DNA from: Mycobacterium sp. ACS4331
Lineage (GTDB): Bacteria; Actinomycetota; Actinomycetes; Mycobacteriales; Mycobacteriaceae
Direction of reading: 5' to 3'
DNA length: 41,625 nucleotides
Assembly: GCF_001667265.1 (NCBI RefSeq)
Contig: NZ_LZHW01000058.1
Span: 1 to 41,625, forward strand
Position 1 is the first letter of the stretch. Every line of letters starts with the position of its first letter. The notes beneath the pieces were generated by a model. The model saw nothing but the letters and a program-made list of their open reading frames with translations, did no database searches and had not been told where the DNA came from. Shown here in pieces: positions 7,237 to 15,274 of the stretch. The position numbers were made by a program, and so were the translations under genes.

Positions 7237-9057
7237 GTGTCCGACCCGCTCGGGTTGTCTATCGGGACGACCAACCTGGTCGCGGCGCGTGTCGGAGTTC
7301 CCCCGGTGACGCGCCGCGCCGTGCTGACCCTCTATCCCCACCGCGCGCCCGAAGTGGGCCTGCCCTCGGAGAATCCCAATCTCAACGAGCCCGGCCTGGT
7401 GCTGCGCGGCTTCGTGGAACGCGTCGGCGACCCGGTGCCCCTAGTGGCCCCGGACGGGTCCAGCCACAGCGCGGATCGACTGCTGCTGGAGGCGCTCGCC
7501 GCCATGGCGCTTGCGGCCGGGGTCGACGCGCCCACCAACGACCTGGTTGTCGCAGTCCCCGCGTACTGGAGTCCCGCCGCGGTCCGCGCATTGGATGCCG
7601 CACTGAGGTCCGATCGCCGCCTGGCGCCCAACGGGGTGACTCCGCGCCTGGTCTCAGACGCCAACACTGCGCTGACCGCGCTGCAGGCCAACCCCGGACT
7701 TACCGCGCACGGTGTGGTGGCACTGCTGGACTTCGGTGCCAGTGGAACCAGTGTCACGCTGGCCGACGCTGGAAAGGGATTCACCCCACTCGGCGAGACG
7801 CTGCGCTATGCCGACTTCTCCGGCGATCAGATTGACCAGGCCCTGTTGACCACGGTCCTGGCCGGGATCGCCAACCGCGGCGACGCCGACCCCTCGGCCA
7901 CGGCCGCCGTCGGCTCGCTTGCCCGGTTGAGGGACGAATGCCGGCGGGCCAAGGAGCGCCTGTCGGCGGACACGGTCACCACCGTGGCTGTCGACCTGCC
8001 GGGTTTCCAGTCCGAGGTCCGGGTGACGCGCGCCGAGCTGGAGACCGCGATCGCGCCACAATTCGACGGTGTGCTCGCCGCACTCGAGGAGCAGTTGGAC
8101 AGGCACCGGCTGGTCTGGTCGAACATCGCCGCGGTTGCGACGATCGGTGGCGGAGCCAGCATTCCGTATGTCACACAGCGACTTTCCGAGCGTGCGCAGG
8201 TGCCGGTGGTGACCACGCCGCGACCCGACCTGGACGCGGTTGTCGGTGCCGCACTGATCGCGGCCCGTGGGCCCGACGCCGACGCGCCCACGGGCATCGC
8301 GACTGCCGTCGGGGACGCGGCCACCGCCGGGTTCCTCGGGGCGGGCGCCGCCGCCGCGGCTGACGACGCACCCGGATCGGCGACCTTCCGCGCGTTGGCA
8401 TGGTCGCAGGATGACGACGCCGTCGCCGATCCGCTGCCGTACACCGGCCCCGACTACACCGGCCCCAATTACAGCGGGCCCAATCCGTACGCCATCGACG
8501 AGACCGGGGCGCGTCCGCAGATCCAGTACACGCCCGCGGTCGGCGAGGTCGACGCCCCCGCCCGGCCCTGGTACCGGCTGCCCCAACTGGCCATCGGCGC
8601 TGCGGCGCTCGTCGGTCTGGTGGCGCTCGGCGGTGTCGCCTACACGCTGACGACGCAATCCACCCCGAGCGGCGAGACGACGACACCGACGCCGGTCGAG
8701 ATGCCGGTTCTGTCCACAACCGTCGAACCGCCGCCGCCTCCTCCGCCCGCTCCCGAGGAACCCCCGGTCGTGACGGTGACGCAGGAACCGGCGCCACCGC
8801 CTCCCGTCACGACGACGGTCGCGCCGCCGCCGACGACGACGACCACGACGGAACCCACCACGACGACCACCACCACGACAACAACTACGACGACGACTAC
8901 GACGACGACCACCACCACGACGGAACCCACCACGACGACCACACCACCGACCACGACCACCACGCGGACACCGCCGCCGATCACCACCACGCACCTCAAC
9001 ATCCCGGGCCTTCCGCCGATCCCCATCCCGGTGCCCGGGCAACCGCAGCAACCCTGA
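7237..9057 (+). CDS. Hsp70-like membrane protein with Pro/Thr-rich exterior, Rv0312-like
   Basis: A 606-aa protein. Residues 1 to about 350 resemble an actin/Hsp70 ATPase fold: the phosphate-1-like LGLSIGTTNLVAARVG, phosphate-2-like VVALLDFGASGTSVTLAD and adenosine motif AAVATIGGGASIPYV are visible. A linker with TGPDYTGPNYSGPNPYA repeats follows, then a transmembrane helix (about 453-472), and an outer tail of Pro-rich segments and long Thr runs, probably O-mannosylated. There is no Hsp70 substrate-binding domain. M. tuberculosis Rv0312 has this layout (from memory). GTG-7237 is chosen because AAGG lies about 8 nt upstream and translation then starts MSDPLGLSIGTTN; in-frame starts at 7192 and 7228 are possible. 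A role linking cytoplasmic ATP hydrolysis to the envelope is inferred. Confidence 0.75.
   Translation: MSDPLGLSIGTTNLVAARVGVPPVTRRAVLTLYPHRAPEVGLPSENPNLNEPGLVLRGFVERVGDPVPLVAPDGSSHSADRLLLEALAAMALAAGVDAPTNDLVVAVPAYWSPAAVRALDAALRSDRRLAPNGVTPRLVSDANTALTALQANPGLTAHGVVALLDFGASGTSVTLADAGKGFTPLGETLRYADFSGDQIDQALLTTVLAGIANRGDADPSATAAVGSLARLRDECRRAKERLSADTVTTVAVDLPGFQSEVRVTRAELETAIAPQFDGVLAALEEQLDRHRLVWSNIAAVATIGGGASIPYVTQRLSERAQVPVVTTPRPDLDAVVGAALIAARGPDADAPTGIATAVGDAATAGFLGAGAAAAADDAPGSATFRALAWSQDDDAVADPLPYTGPDYTGPNYSGPNPYAIDETGARPQIQYTPAVGEVDAPARPWYRLPQLAIGAAALVGLVALGGVAYTLTTQSTPSGETTTPTPVEMPVLSTTVEPPPPPPPAPEEPPVVTVTQEPAPPPPVTTTVAPPPTTTTTTEPTTTTTTTTTTTTTTTTTTTTTTEPTTTTTPPTTTTTRTPPPITTTHLNIPGLPPIPIPVPGQPQQP
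8833..8967 (+). repeat. Threonine-codon tract
   Basis: A run of ACN codons encodes several blocks of Thr, the longest 22 in a row, separated by Glu-Pro and Pro-Pro. The codons are mixed (ACG, ACC, ACA, ACT), so the run is not a simple slipped trinucleotide. Selection at the protein level, as a glycosylation-rich stalk, is likely. The phrase ACGACGGAACCCACCACG occurs twice, which points to one internal duplication. Confidence 0.7.
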
Positions 9058-9139
9058 CGCTCCTGGCACGCGTCGGGGATTTCACGCACACTGGTGTGAC
9101 CGCAGTGGGTGCGGGGAGATTTCCGTCGTGGAGGCTGCG

Positions 9140-9520
9140 ATGAGCAACAACGGGCCGTTTGGATTCGACCCCGAAGATCTGGACCGAATCGTGCGCGAGG
9201 CCGGGGAGGGGTTGCGTGACGCCGTCGGGAAGATCTTCGAGTCGACGGGCGAGCGCGCCGGATGGAGCGTGCTCTTTGACGAGTTCGGCCGCAGGTCACG
9301 GCCGGAACCGGAGACCACCGGCGACGCCGGTGCCGGGGTGTGGGCGATCTTCATCGTCGACGATGCCGGTGTTGCGACCGTGGAGCAGGTCTATGCCACC
9401 GAGCTCGAGGCCCTGCGCGCCAACAAGCAGAACACCGATCCGAAACGCAAGGTGCGGTTCCTGCCGTACGGCATTCCGGTGACCGCGCTCGATGAGGCTG
9501 ACGAGGAATCCGAGGCGTAA
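9140..9520 (+). CDS. Small conserved protein, Rv0313-like
   Basis: A 126-aa acidic soluble protein starting MSNNGPFGFDPEDLDRIVRE. A GGAGG Shine-Dalgarno sequence at 9130-9134, five bases before ATG-9140, decides the start over an in-frame GTG at 9128. The helical N-terminus is followed by an alpha/beta part (GVWAIFIVDDAGVATVEQVY) and a KVRFLPYGIPV motif. No known domain is recognised. It follows the Hsp70-like gene by 82 bp in the same direction, the same pairing as Rv0312-Rv0313, so the two may work together. Confidence 0.7.
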   Translation: MSNNGPFGFDPEDLDRIVREAGEGLRDAVGKIFESTGERAGWSVLFDEFGRRSRPEPETTGDAGAGVWAIFIVDDAGVATVEQVYATELEALRANKQNTDPKRKVRFLPYGIPVTALDEADEESEA

Positions 9521-9557
9521 CTCAGCGGAATCGACGTCGTTCGCGCAGAGTGAACGC

Positions 9558-10019
9558 GTGAGTATTCGACGCCACCTGTTGCTCCCCAGCGCCGTCCTGA
9601 CCGCCGCCTGCGCTCCGCTGGCCTTCGCGACCACCGCGCACGCCACCCCCGCCGAAGGCGAGGTGGTCCGCACCGACCTGGCCCAGGGCACCACGCAAGC
9701 CCCGGTCTCGATCGTGACCAACGGCGCCGCATCGAATCTGATCGTCCAGGACCTCGTGATCAAGCCGGGCGCCAGCAGCGGCTGGCACACCCACCCCGGT
9801 CCGGAGTACTCGGTGATCAACGCCGGCACCGTGGCCCTGCAGACCGCCGACGCCTGCGCCGTCACCGAGTACTCCGACGGTCAGGTGGTGTTCATCCCCG
9901 CCGGCGTTGCGCACCGTGTCGCCAACCACACCGACCACGACGCACAGGTGGTGGCGACCTACACGGTGCCCGTCGACACGCCACTGCGCGGCGACGCCCC
10001 CGACGTCTGCGCCGGCTGA
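9558..10019 (+). CDS. Exported cupin-domain protein
   Basis: A 153-aa protein with a Sec signal peptide (MSIRRHLLLPSAVLTAACAP, cleavage near TAHA-TP) and a single cupin barrel. Metal-ligand candidates are His77 and His79 of GWHTHPGPEYS with Glu83, and His119 of FIPAGVAHRVAN, a complete His3-Glu set. Small exported cupins may be metal dependent enzymes or ligand-binding proteins; the substrate cannot be told. GTG-9558 is chosen because it places the signal peptide at the N-terminus; the longer frame from 9492 would precede it with a charged stretch. The 3' end overlaps the convergent monooxygenase gene by 61 bp. Confidence 0.75.
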   Translation: MSIRRHLLLPSAVLTAACAPLAFATTAHATPAEGEVVRTDLAQGTTQAPVSIVTNGAASNLIVQDLVIKPGASSGWHTHPGPEYSVINAGTVALQTADACAVTEYSDGQVVFIPAGVAHRVANHTDHDAQVVATYTVPVDTPLRGDAPDVCAG

Positions 10020-11380
10020 ACCTCGCCGCCCCGTCGCGCCGAGAGCGCACGCCGCAACCGGAAGAGCTGTTTCTCAGTGGCACGCGCCGCCTCGCGGGAC
10101 AGGTCCCGGCGGACGGTCTGCAGCAGTTCGCGGCGCTCGACCTCGGGGTCGCGCATCGCGGCCCGAATCCAGCGCACCAACCGCGGAACGGTGAAAACAT
10201 CTGCCGGAGCGCGCTTTCGGGAGAACACGTCGAGCAGCTCGGTCGGCCCGCCGGGCTGTGAGGCCAACCACCGGTAGGCCGCGAACTCGATGGGGGAGAC
10301 GACGTCGCCGCGGCCGAGGCCGTTGGCCCACTGATACATCGCCAGGCACTGCTCGTCGCGGTCGCGCTCCCAGTCCGCCAGCGCCGCGTCCAATGCCGCG
10401 GGGTCATCGAGGTGGGGTGCGGCGGCCTCGGCGAGGAGCCGGCCGAACCGCAGTGCGTCGCGAATGCCCTGTGCCGTCACGGGATCCTTGAAGTGTCCCG
10501 CATCGCCGGCCAGCGCCCACCCGGGGCCGTGCGAATGGCGGAAGTACGACGGATGCGAGTGCGAGACCAGGACCCGACTGGTGCGAGTGCACCCCTCGAG
10601 GCGCGCGGCCAGCGAGGGGATTCGCGCGATGCCGGCGTCGAACGCGGCCTGCGCATCGGTGCGAAACTCCTCGGTGCGGGACACCGGCGGCATCAGCAGT
10701 GCCACAAGCTGATCCCCGTCGCACGGGAACGCGGTGCCCAGGTCGTCGTTGTTGCGCCACTGCATGGCGATGTGCCGCAGGTCTTCTCGGGAATCCTGGT
10801 AGTACGCGAACGCCATCATGCGCTGGTTGTCCCAGCTGTGGTGGGCACGCGCGCCGACCAGACGGGCCACCGTCGACCGCCTCCCGTCGGCGCCGACGAC
10901 CAGAGACGCCTTGATGATCGACTCCGTGCCGTCGCGCCTGCGGTACGCGACGCCGACGGCGCGGCCGCGGGCGTCGAACAGGACGTCGGTGACGCGGGTG
11001 TGCTCGCGGATGTCCGCGCCGGCGGCCCGGGCCGTCTCGACCAGCGCCAAGTCCAGGCCCGGTCTGCGCACGCAGGCGCCCGCTGCCAGCGTCCCGTACG
11101 CGTTGTAGGGCCCGACCAACTCCACGCCCGGTGCGCCCACCCCGGCGTGGGTGTGCAGGGGTGCGCCGAGGGCGCGCACGCGATCCAGGGCGCCGAGCAG
11201 TTCGATCTCGGCCCAGTGATTGGGGAAGAACAGGTGGGTGGACAGCGTGTCGGAGGGGAACGCGGCACTGTCGAGGGCGATCACCCGCGCGCCCCGGTTG
11301 GCGAACGTGATCGCAGCGGCAGATCCGGCGCAGCGACTGCCGACGATCACGACGTCAGTGTGTTCGGTCATGACCGTCAT
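9959..11380 (-). CDS. FAD-dependent monooxygenase-like oxidoreductase
   Basis: A 473-aa flavoprotein of the group A monooxygenase/geranylgeranyl-reductase-like fold. The N-terminal dinucleotide motif is DVVIVGSRCAGSAAAITFAN (residues about 9-28, with GxRCAG in place of GxGxxG, a variant common in this subgroup). The VVGADGRRSTVARLVGA motif (DG motif) and WALAGDAGHFKDPVTAQGI (GD motif) complete the FAD site. It probably hydroxylates or reduces a hydrophobic substrate using NAD(P)H. It is divergent from a TetR gene that likely controls it. Start ATG-11380 or ATG-11371. The last 61 bp overlap the cupin gene. Confidence 0.8.
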   Translation of the reverse strand: MTVMTEHTDVVIVGSRCAGSAAAITFANRGARVIALDSAAFPSDTLSTHLFFPNHWAEIELLGALDRVRALGAPLHTHAGVGAPGVELVGPYNAYGTLAAGACVRRPGLDLALVETARAAGADIREHTRVTDVLFDARGRAVGVAYRRRDGTESIIKASLVVGADGRRSTVARLVGARAHHSWDNQRMMAFAYYQDSREDLRHIAMQWRNNDDLGTAFPCDGDQLVALLMPPVSRTEEFRTDAQAAFDAGIARIPSLAARLEGCTRTSRVLVSHSHPSYFRHSHGPGWALAGDAGHFKDPVTAQGIRDALRFGRLLAEAAAPHLDDPAALDAALADWERDRDEQCLAMYQWANGLGRGDVVSPIEFAAYRWLASQPGGPTELLDVFSRKRAPADVFTVPRLVRWIRAAMRDPEVERRELLQTVRRDLSREAARATEKQLFRLRRALSARRGGEVQPAQTSGASPRSGVSTGTV

Positions 11381-11411
11381 AGTGGCAGCCGAGGGGCATA
11401 ATTGTAAGAGG

Positions 11412-11426
11412 ATTCATTTTTTGAAT
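11412..11426. promoter_or_regulatory. Candidate TetR operator ATTCA-N5-TGAAT
   Basis: The inverted repeat ATTCA (11412-11416) and TGAAT (11422-11426) lies in the 58-bp gap between the divergent monooxygenase and TetR genes, inside an AT-rich island. Autoregulation and control of the monooxygenase is the usual arrangement. Binding is inferred. Confidence 0.4.
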
Positions 11427-11438
11427 GGAGTTGCAATC

Positions 11439-12176
11439 ATGGTGCTCGCCTATCCTGGCCGCGTGCCCGCCGCCGACTCTGACGCCCGTACCGCCAGCGC
11501 GGCCGCCCGGGCCGACCGCAGGCGGGCCCGCACGCGCGGGGCGATCCTCGACGCCGCCGAGGCCGTGTTCGGTCGGGAGGGATACGAGAAGGCGCGCCTT
11601 GAGGAGATCGCGGAGGCCGCCGACATGTCCGTGGGCTCGATCTACACGCACTTCGAGGGCAAGCGAGGGGTGTACCTGCATCTCGTCGAACGCGCGCTGG
11701 TGCTGTTCGCCGACTACATGCAGCGCAGCGACGATCCGTCGATGACGCCGCTGCAGCGCGTCCTGGCCGGCGGGGACGCCTACCTGAGGTTCCATCTGGA
11801 GCATCCGGGGGCATTCCACTTCCTCGCCTACCGAAATCCGGGAGTGATCCCCCTGTCGGACGACGACGTGGAGGCGCGGATCCGGGACCGGATCGGGGGA
11901 CTGCTCCGCGGCTTCGCCGGGCAGATCGACAGGGCGATCGAAGCGGGCGAGGCGCGCCAGGTCGACTCCATGCGTCTGACGCAGTACCTGTGGGGCGCAT
12001 GGAACGGCGTCATCGCCCTGCGACTGCAGCCCGACGGTCTGCGCCTGTCGGACGGCGAGATTGCTGAGACGCTCGAACTGGCCCGCTGGCTGCTGCGTGA
12101 GGGGCTTGCCGCGCCCTCGCTGCGCGATGCCAACGGTGAGGTCGGTGACCGCGTCCCGCTGCCCAAGATCACGTAG
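11439..12176 (+). CDS. TetR-family transcriptional regulator
   Basis: A 245-aa regulator. The N-terminal helix-turn-helix is clear (RGAILDAAEAVFGREGYEKA, RLEEIAEAADMSVGSIYTHF, residues about 28-75). A typical TetR ligand domain follows, including LQRVLAGGDAYLRFHLEHPG and TQYLWGAWNGVIAL. ATG-11439 is chosen over the upstream open frame because GGAG lies 9 bases before it (11426-11429). It likely regulates the divergent FAD monooxygenase. A hairpin follows the stop codon. Confidence 0.85.
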   Translation: MVLAYPGRVPAADSDARTASAAARADRRRARTRGAILDAAEAVFGREGYEKARLEEIAEAADMSVGSIYTHFEGKRGVYLHLVERALVLFADYMQRSDDPSMTPLQRVLAGGDAYLRFHLEHPGAFHFLAYRNPGVIPLSDDDVEARIRDRIGGLLRGFAGQIDRAIEAGEARQVDSMRLTQYLWGAWNGVIALRLQPDGLRLSDGEIAETLELARWLLREGLAAPSLRDANGEVGDRVPLPKIT

Positions 12177-12183
12177 CGGAAAC

Positions 12184-12212
12184 CGCTGGAAGGCCGAAAA
12201 GTGCCTCCAGCG
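12184..12212. terminator. Hairpin after the TetR gene
   Basis: CGCTGGAAGGC (12184-12194) pairs with GCCTCCAGCG (12203-12212) with one bulged base and an 8-nt loop. There is no T-run, as is usual in mycobacteria. The 204-bp gap up to 12381 holds this hairpin and an AT-richer segment near 12325-12375 that probably carries the promoter of the next gene. Confidence 0.5.
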
Positions 12213-12380
12213 AAATCGGGTTTCGGTGCGGACTGGTGCCGAGCGCCCTCGACACCCACAAAGGCGCTGTTCAGGACGGTGACGAGGAGCGAATCGTCGC
12301 TCTGGTGGCCACCATCTCAGCGCCGCGCAAAGATCACAAAGTTGCAACGAACCGACAACTAAGACGTAAAGTGCTCTCTT

Positions 12381-13058
12381 GTGGGTCGGCATGAACTAGT
12401 GCGCCGGCGTTCGAAGTCTTCGCGATCGCCGGTGATTTTGGCTGCGCTCGCTGTCCCCGCCGCGGCGTTGCTGGCGGCGGGCAGCGACGGTTATCCGGTG
12501 GCCAAGGAGACCGCGCATGCGGCTCCCCAGGCCTCCGGCCCCTGCTGCATGGAGATCGTGGCCTCCGCGCCGGGCACTGTCGACTGGGCGGTCGCCGCGG
12601 GCGCAGCGGATGGCGGAACACCCGGATACACCATCGAGGCCTCGAGTTCGCGCGGCTACAGCCGTCAGGACCTCAGGGTGCTGCCCGCGGGCGTCGCGCC
12701 GGAGAGTGGCCTCCAGATCAAGACCATCCTCGTGGCGCGTGCCGTGAGCGCGGCCTTCCCGGAGATCCACAACATCGGCGGTGTGCGCCCCGATGCGCTG
12801 CGCTGGCACCCCAACGGCTTGGCCATCGACGTGATGATCCCCAACCCGGGAAGCGCCCAGGGCATCGCGCTGGGCAACGAGATCGTCGCCTTCGCGCTCA
12901 AGAACGCCGACCATTTCGACCTGCAGGACGCGATCTGGCGGGATGTCTACTACACGCCGGGCGGCTCACGAGCCAGCGGCCTGGGCCACTACGACCACGT
13001 GCACATCACCACCAAGGGTGGCGGGTACCCCACGGGGTCCGAGGTCTATCTGCGCTGA
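12381..13058 (+). CDS. Exported protein with LAS-type HxD/HxH motifs, Rv0320-like
   Basis: A 225-aa protein, GTG start. It has a basic N-terminus and a hydrophobic segment (PVILAALAVPAAALLAAGSD), so it is exported or anchored. The C-terminal half carries HPNGLAIDVMIP and GHYDHVHITT, the spaced His-Asp and His-x-His residues of LAS/M15-type zinc peptidases (MepA, VanY and D-Ala-D-Ala carboxypeptidase relatives). Related C-terminal domains occur in many actinobacterial secreted proteins. Cleavage of peptidoglycan peptides is plausible but unproven. M. tuberculosis has a similar exported protein, Rv0320, just before tRNA-Gly and dcd (from memory); here about 16 kb separates them. Confidence 0.7.
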   Translation: MGRHELVRRRSKSSRSPVILAALAVPAAALLAAGSDGYPVAKETAHAAPQASGPCCMEIVASAPGTVDWAVAAGAADGGTPGYTIEASSSRGYSRQDLRVLPAGVAPESGLQIKTILVARAVSAAFPEIHNIGGVRPDALRWHPNGLAIDVMIPNPGSAQGIALGNEIVAFALKNADHFDLQDAIWRDVYYTPGGSRASGLGHYDHVHITTKGGGYPTGSEVYLR

Positions 13059-13062
13059 CGCA

Positions 13063-13191
13063 TCAGTCGAGGCAGAACTCGTTGCCTTCGGGATCGGTCA
13101 GCTGGACCCGGTAGTCGAGCGCGGTGGCCCAGAAGGCCGCCAGCGCCGCCGGGTCGGCACAGTCGAAGGTCACCTGAATCTCGCGTGCCAC
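13063..13191 (-). pseudogene. Internally deleted glyoxalase/VOC gene remnant, 42 codons
   Basis: From GTG-13191, with the Shine-Dalgarno sequence GAGGAGG just upstream, the frame reads VAREIQVTFDCADPAALAAF, then WATALDYRVQLTDPEGNEFC and LD, then a stop. The first half is the standard start of actinobacterial VOC (glyoxalase/bleomycin resistance) proteins, and TDPEGNEFCLD is their standard end. About 90-100 residues between them are missing, joined in frame near ALDYR. The metal site is incomplete, so enzyme function is lost. A 42-aa peptide could still be made. It is convergent with the gene ending at 13058. Confidence 0.75.
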
Positions 13192-13350
13192 GGGGTCCTC
13201 CTCGCCGGTGATTGACGGCAGCGCACCAGATCTTGACCGTCACTGAATTGTCCCTGAAACCGCGCCTCGTGGCGGGTGTGCACTGTTAGCTTAGAGAAGG
13301 AGTTGGGGGCTCCTGACTCTTCCGCAGATCGCCAACCGATGGGGCATCCC

Positions 13351-14190
13351 ATGAGCGATTCACACTCTCGCGCCGTTCAACTGAACCTTGTCGCGCGCCT
13401 GAAATCCTCCTATCCCGAACTCCCGGACGCACCGCCGCCGGACCTGCTCGACCACCCCCGCTTCGTCGCCTACATGAAGCCCGTCCACGACGTCGGCGGC
13501 GAGCCCTGCGCCCCGATGAAATACGAGAACAAGGACTACGAGTACTGGGAGCACATGACGTACGTGATGTGCGAAGTCCTTGGCTGGCGCGGCATCTGGT
13601 TGTCGGAGGAACGCCGACGAATGTGCAACGTGGACGTGGGGCGGGCGGTCTATCTGGGCTTTCCGTACTACGGGCGGTGGCTGCTGTCCGTCGCGCGTGT
13701 GCTGATCGACAAACACCTGATCGGCCTCACCGAACTCAGCGAACGCATGGCCGAAGTCCAGGGGCGATACGAGGGCGGACTGGCCGGACGACAGCTGCAG
13801 GCGCAGCCGAAGTCCGAGGGCGACGGCGCCGGGGTGCAGCGGAACAGGCACATCGTGCACGCGGCGGGCAAGGGGGATCCGCAGGTGTACGCCGGTACCG
13901 CGGGTACGCCGAAGTTCTCGGTCGGTGACCCTGTGGTGGTGCGTGAACTGCCGGTGCTGTTCTACACGCGTACGCCGGCCTACGCCCGCGGGGCCCACGG
14001 GGTGATCGACTCGGTCGCCTACGAGAGTCCGGCTCCCGAAGACGAGACATGGGACATTCCGGACGCCAAGGCCGAATGGTTCTACATCGTGAAGTTCAGC
14101 ATGGCTGAACTGTGGGATGGCTTCAAAGGTCCCGCCACGGACAGTCTCCGCACCGAGATCCCTGAACACTGGCTCCAAGCCGCCGACTGA
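13351..14190 (+). CDS. scnBA: Thiocyanate hydrolase beta-alpha fusion subunit (NHase beta-like)
   Basis: A 279-aa protein. Residues 40-143 match the SCNase beta / nitrile hydratase beta N-terminal helical domain (YMKPVHDVGG, LGWRGIWLSEERRR, VGRAVYLGFPYYGRWLL). Residues 166-279 match SCNase alpha / NHase beta C-terminal SH3-like domain (KFSVGDPVVV, LFYTRTPAYARGAHGVI, YESPAPEDE, TEIPEHWL). In Thiobacillus these are two proteins, ScnB and ScnA. Here one frame joins them through a Gly/Gln-rich linker (144-165). With the gamma subunit downstream it would hydrolyse thiocyanate to carbonyl sulfide and ammonia. Start is ATG-13351 or ATG-13339. It is followed 14 bp later by scnC. Confidence 0.8.
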   Translation: MSDSHSRAVQLNLVARLKSSYPELPDAPPPDLLDHPRFVAYMKPVHDVGGEPCAPMKYENKDYEYWEHMTYVMCEVLGWRGIWLSEERRRMCNVDVGRAVYLGFPYYGRWLLSVARVLIDKHLIGLTELSERMAEVQGRYEGGLAGRQLQAQPKSEGDGAGVQRNRHIVHAAGKGDPQVYAGTAGTPKFSVGDPVVVRELPVLFYTRTPAYARGAHGVIDSVAYESPAPEDETWDIPDAKAEWFYIVKFSMAELWDGFKGPATDSLRTEIPEHWLQAAD

Positions 14191-14204
14191 GAAGACGAAC
14201 GCGC

Positions 14205-14915
14205 ATGACAACACATGACCATGACCATGACCATGAACGCACCGTCAAGCCCATGGTCGACGAAGTCACCGACTTCGAGGTGCTCGAGATCGCGCTGCGC
14301 GAATTGTGCATCGAGAAGGGGATATTCACAGCCGAGGAGCATCGCCGGTTCACCGAGTTCGCCGAGCAGATCGGACCGACACCCGCGGCCCGCCTGGTGG
14401 CCAGGGCCTGGCTCGATCCGGACTTCAAGCAGCTGGCGCTGGCCGAGCCGATGACCGCCAGCAAGGAGGTCGGCGTCGACTGGCTCGAACCCACCGGGTT
14501 CGGCACGCCAAGCGATTTCACCGCGTTCCAGATCCTTGAGGACACCCCGACCCGGCATCACGTGATCGTGTGTGCGCTGTGCTCGTGCTATCCGCGGCCG
14601 ATCCTGGGCAACTCTCCGGAGTGGTACCGCACCCCGAATTACCGTCGCCGCCTTGTCCGTTGGCCCCGTCAGGTGCTCTCGGAGTTCGGTCTCTACCTGA
14701 CCGACGACGTCGAGGTGAGGGTTCAGGACTCCAATCAGAAGCACCGCTACATGGTGATGCCGGTGCGTCCGGAGGGCACCGACGGCTGGACCGAGGACCA
14801 GCTGACCGAGATCATCACCCGGGACTGCCTCATCGGCGTCGCGCTGCCCAAGCCCGGTGTCACCACCAATGTCATCACCGACACCCGCCCCGCCGTGCAT
14901 CCCGTCAGCGACTGA
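14205..14915 (+). CDS. scnC: Thiocyanate hydrolase gamma (catalytic, cobalt) subunit
   Basis: A 236-aa protein of the nitrile hydratase alpha family. The metal claw is V-C-A-L-C-S-C (Cys123, Cys126, Ser127, Cys128), where two Cys are normally oxidised to sulfinic/sulfenic acid around low-spin Co(III). The His/Asp-rich N-terminus (MTTHDHDHDHE), PMVDEVTDFEVLEIALREL and YPRPILGNSPEWYRTPNYRR with VRPEGTDGWTEDQLTEIITR fit thiocyanate hydrolase gamma better than nitrile hydratases, which have YPWPVLG at this place. The usual Thr in CTLC is Ala here. It sits between the fused beta-alpha subunit and a small activator-like gene. Confidence 0.85.
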   Translation: MTTHDHDHDHERTVKPMVDEVTDFEVLEIALRELCIEKGIFTAEEHRRFTEFAEQIGPTPAARLVARAWLDPDFKQLALAEPMTASKEVGVDWLEPTGFGTPSDFTAFQILEDTPTRHHVIVCALCSCYPRPILGNSPEWYRTPNYRRRLVRWPRQVLSEFGLYLTDDVEVRVQDSNQKHRYMVMPVRPEGTDGWTEDQLTEIITRDCLIGVALPKPGVTTNVITDTRPAVHPVSD

Positions 14916-14929
14916 GGGACGGAGTTGAG

Positions 14930-15274
14930 GTGACCGAGATGCAGAGCGAGACCCTTCGCCGGATCGTCGACGGCCAGCAGGTGTGGCCGAAGATGGCGGC
15001 CAAGTACGGCGTCGAGAATCCCGTCCCGCCGTGGAAGACCAGTCTGGACGGCCTGTGCGACGCCCTAGATCACGCGTCCTGTGATGCGCCCGTCCCGAAC
15101 TTCAAGGAACGCCGCGACGAGGAGGACGCCCTGTCGGCGACCGTCTACGCCGAGCTGCCCTATCCGGAGAACCAACTGGTGTCGCTGGCGCACTCCCTGC
15201 TGGCGCGCGGCGTCATCACTGAGGCGGAACTTCAGCGGCGACTGGCCGCCGTGCGCGCACGTCTCGAGGCCTGA
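14930..15274 (+). CDS. Probable cobalt-insertion activator of thiocyanate hydrolase (P15K-like)
   Basis: A 114-aa protein starting GTG-14930; GGAG at 14921-14924 sits 5 bases before it, which favours it over ATG-14939. The C-terminal part (LPYPENQLVSLAHSLLARGV, ITEAELQRRLAAVRARLEA) resembles the helical N-terminal domain of NHase/SCNase beta. This is the hallmark of the small activator proteins that carry the apo-catalytic subunit and help load cobalt. The N-terminal part (VWPKMAAKYGVENPVPPWKT) is also typical of SCNase-locus genes. It is third in the operon, 14 bp after scnC, and its end overlaps the convergent transporter gene by 59 bp. Confidence 0.7.
   Translation: MTEMQSETLRRIVDGQQVWPKMAAKYGVENPVPPWKTSLDGLCDALDHASCDAPVPNFKERRDEEDALSATVYAELPYPENQLVSLAHSLLARGVITEAELQRRLAAVRARLEA

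Noticed and set aside
8833..8967. Repetitive tract as a possible CRISPR or satellite array
   Set aside because: It is an in-frame Thr codon run with no spacer-repeat periodicity. No CRISPR array was seen anywhere in the window.
7654..9069. 471-codon Arg/Gly-rich minus-strand frame
   Set aside because: Mirror of the Hsp70-like gene and its Thr tract; low complexity and no start context.
13280..13350. Possible riboswitch before the thiocyanate hydrolase operon
   Set aside because: Only a 5-bp AGGAG/CTCCT stem is present; no cobalamin or other known riboswitch consensus could be matched.
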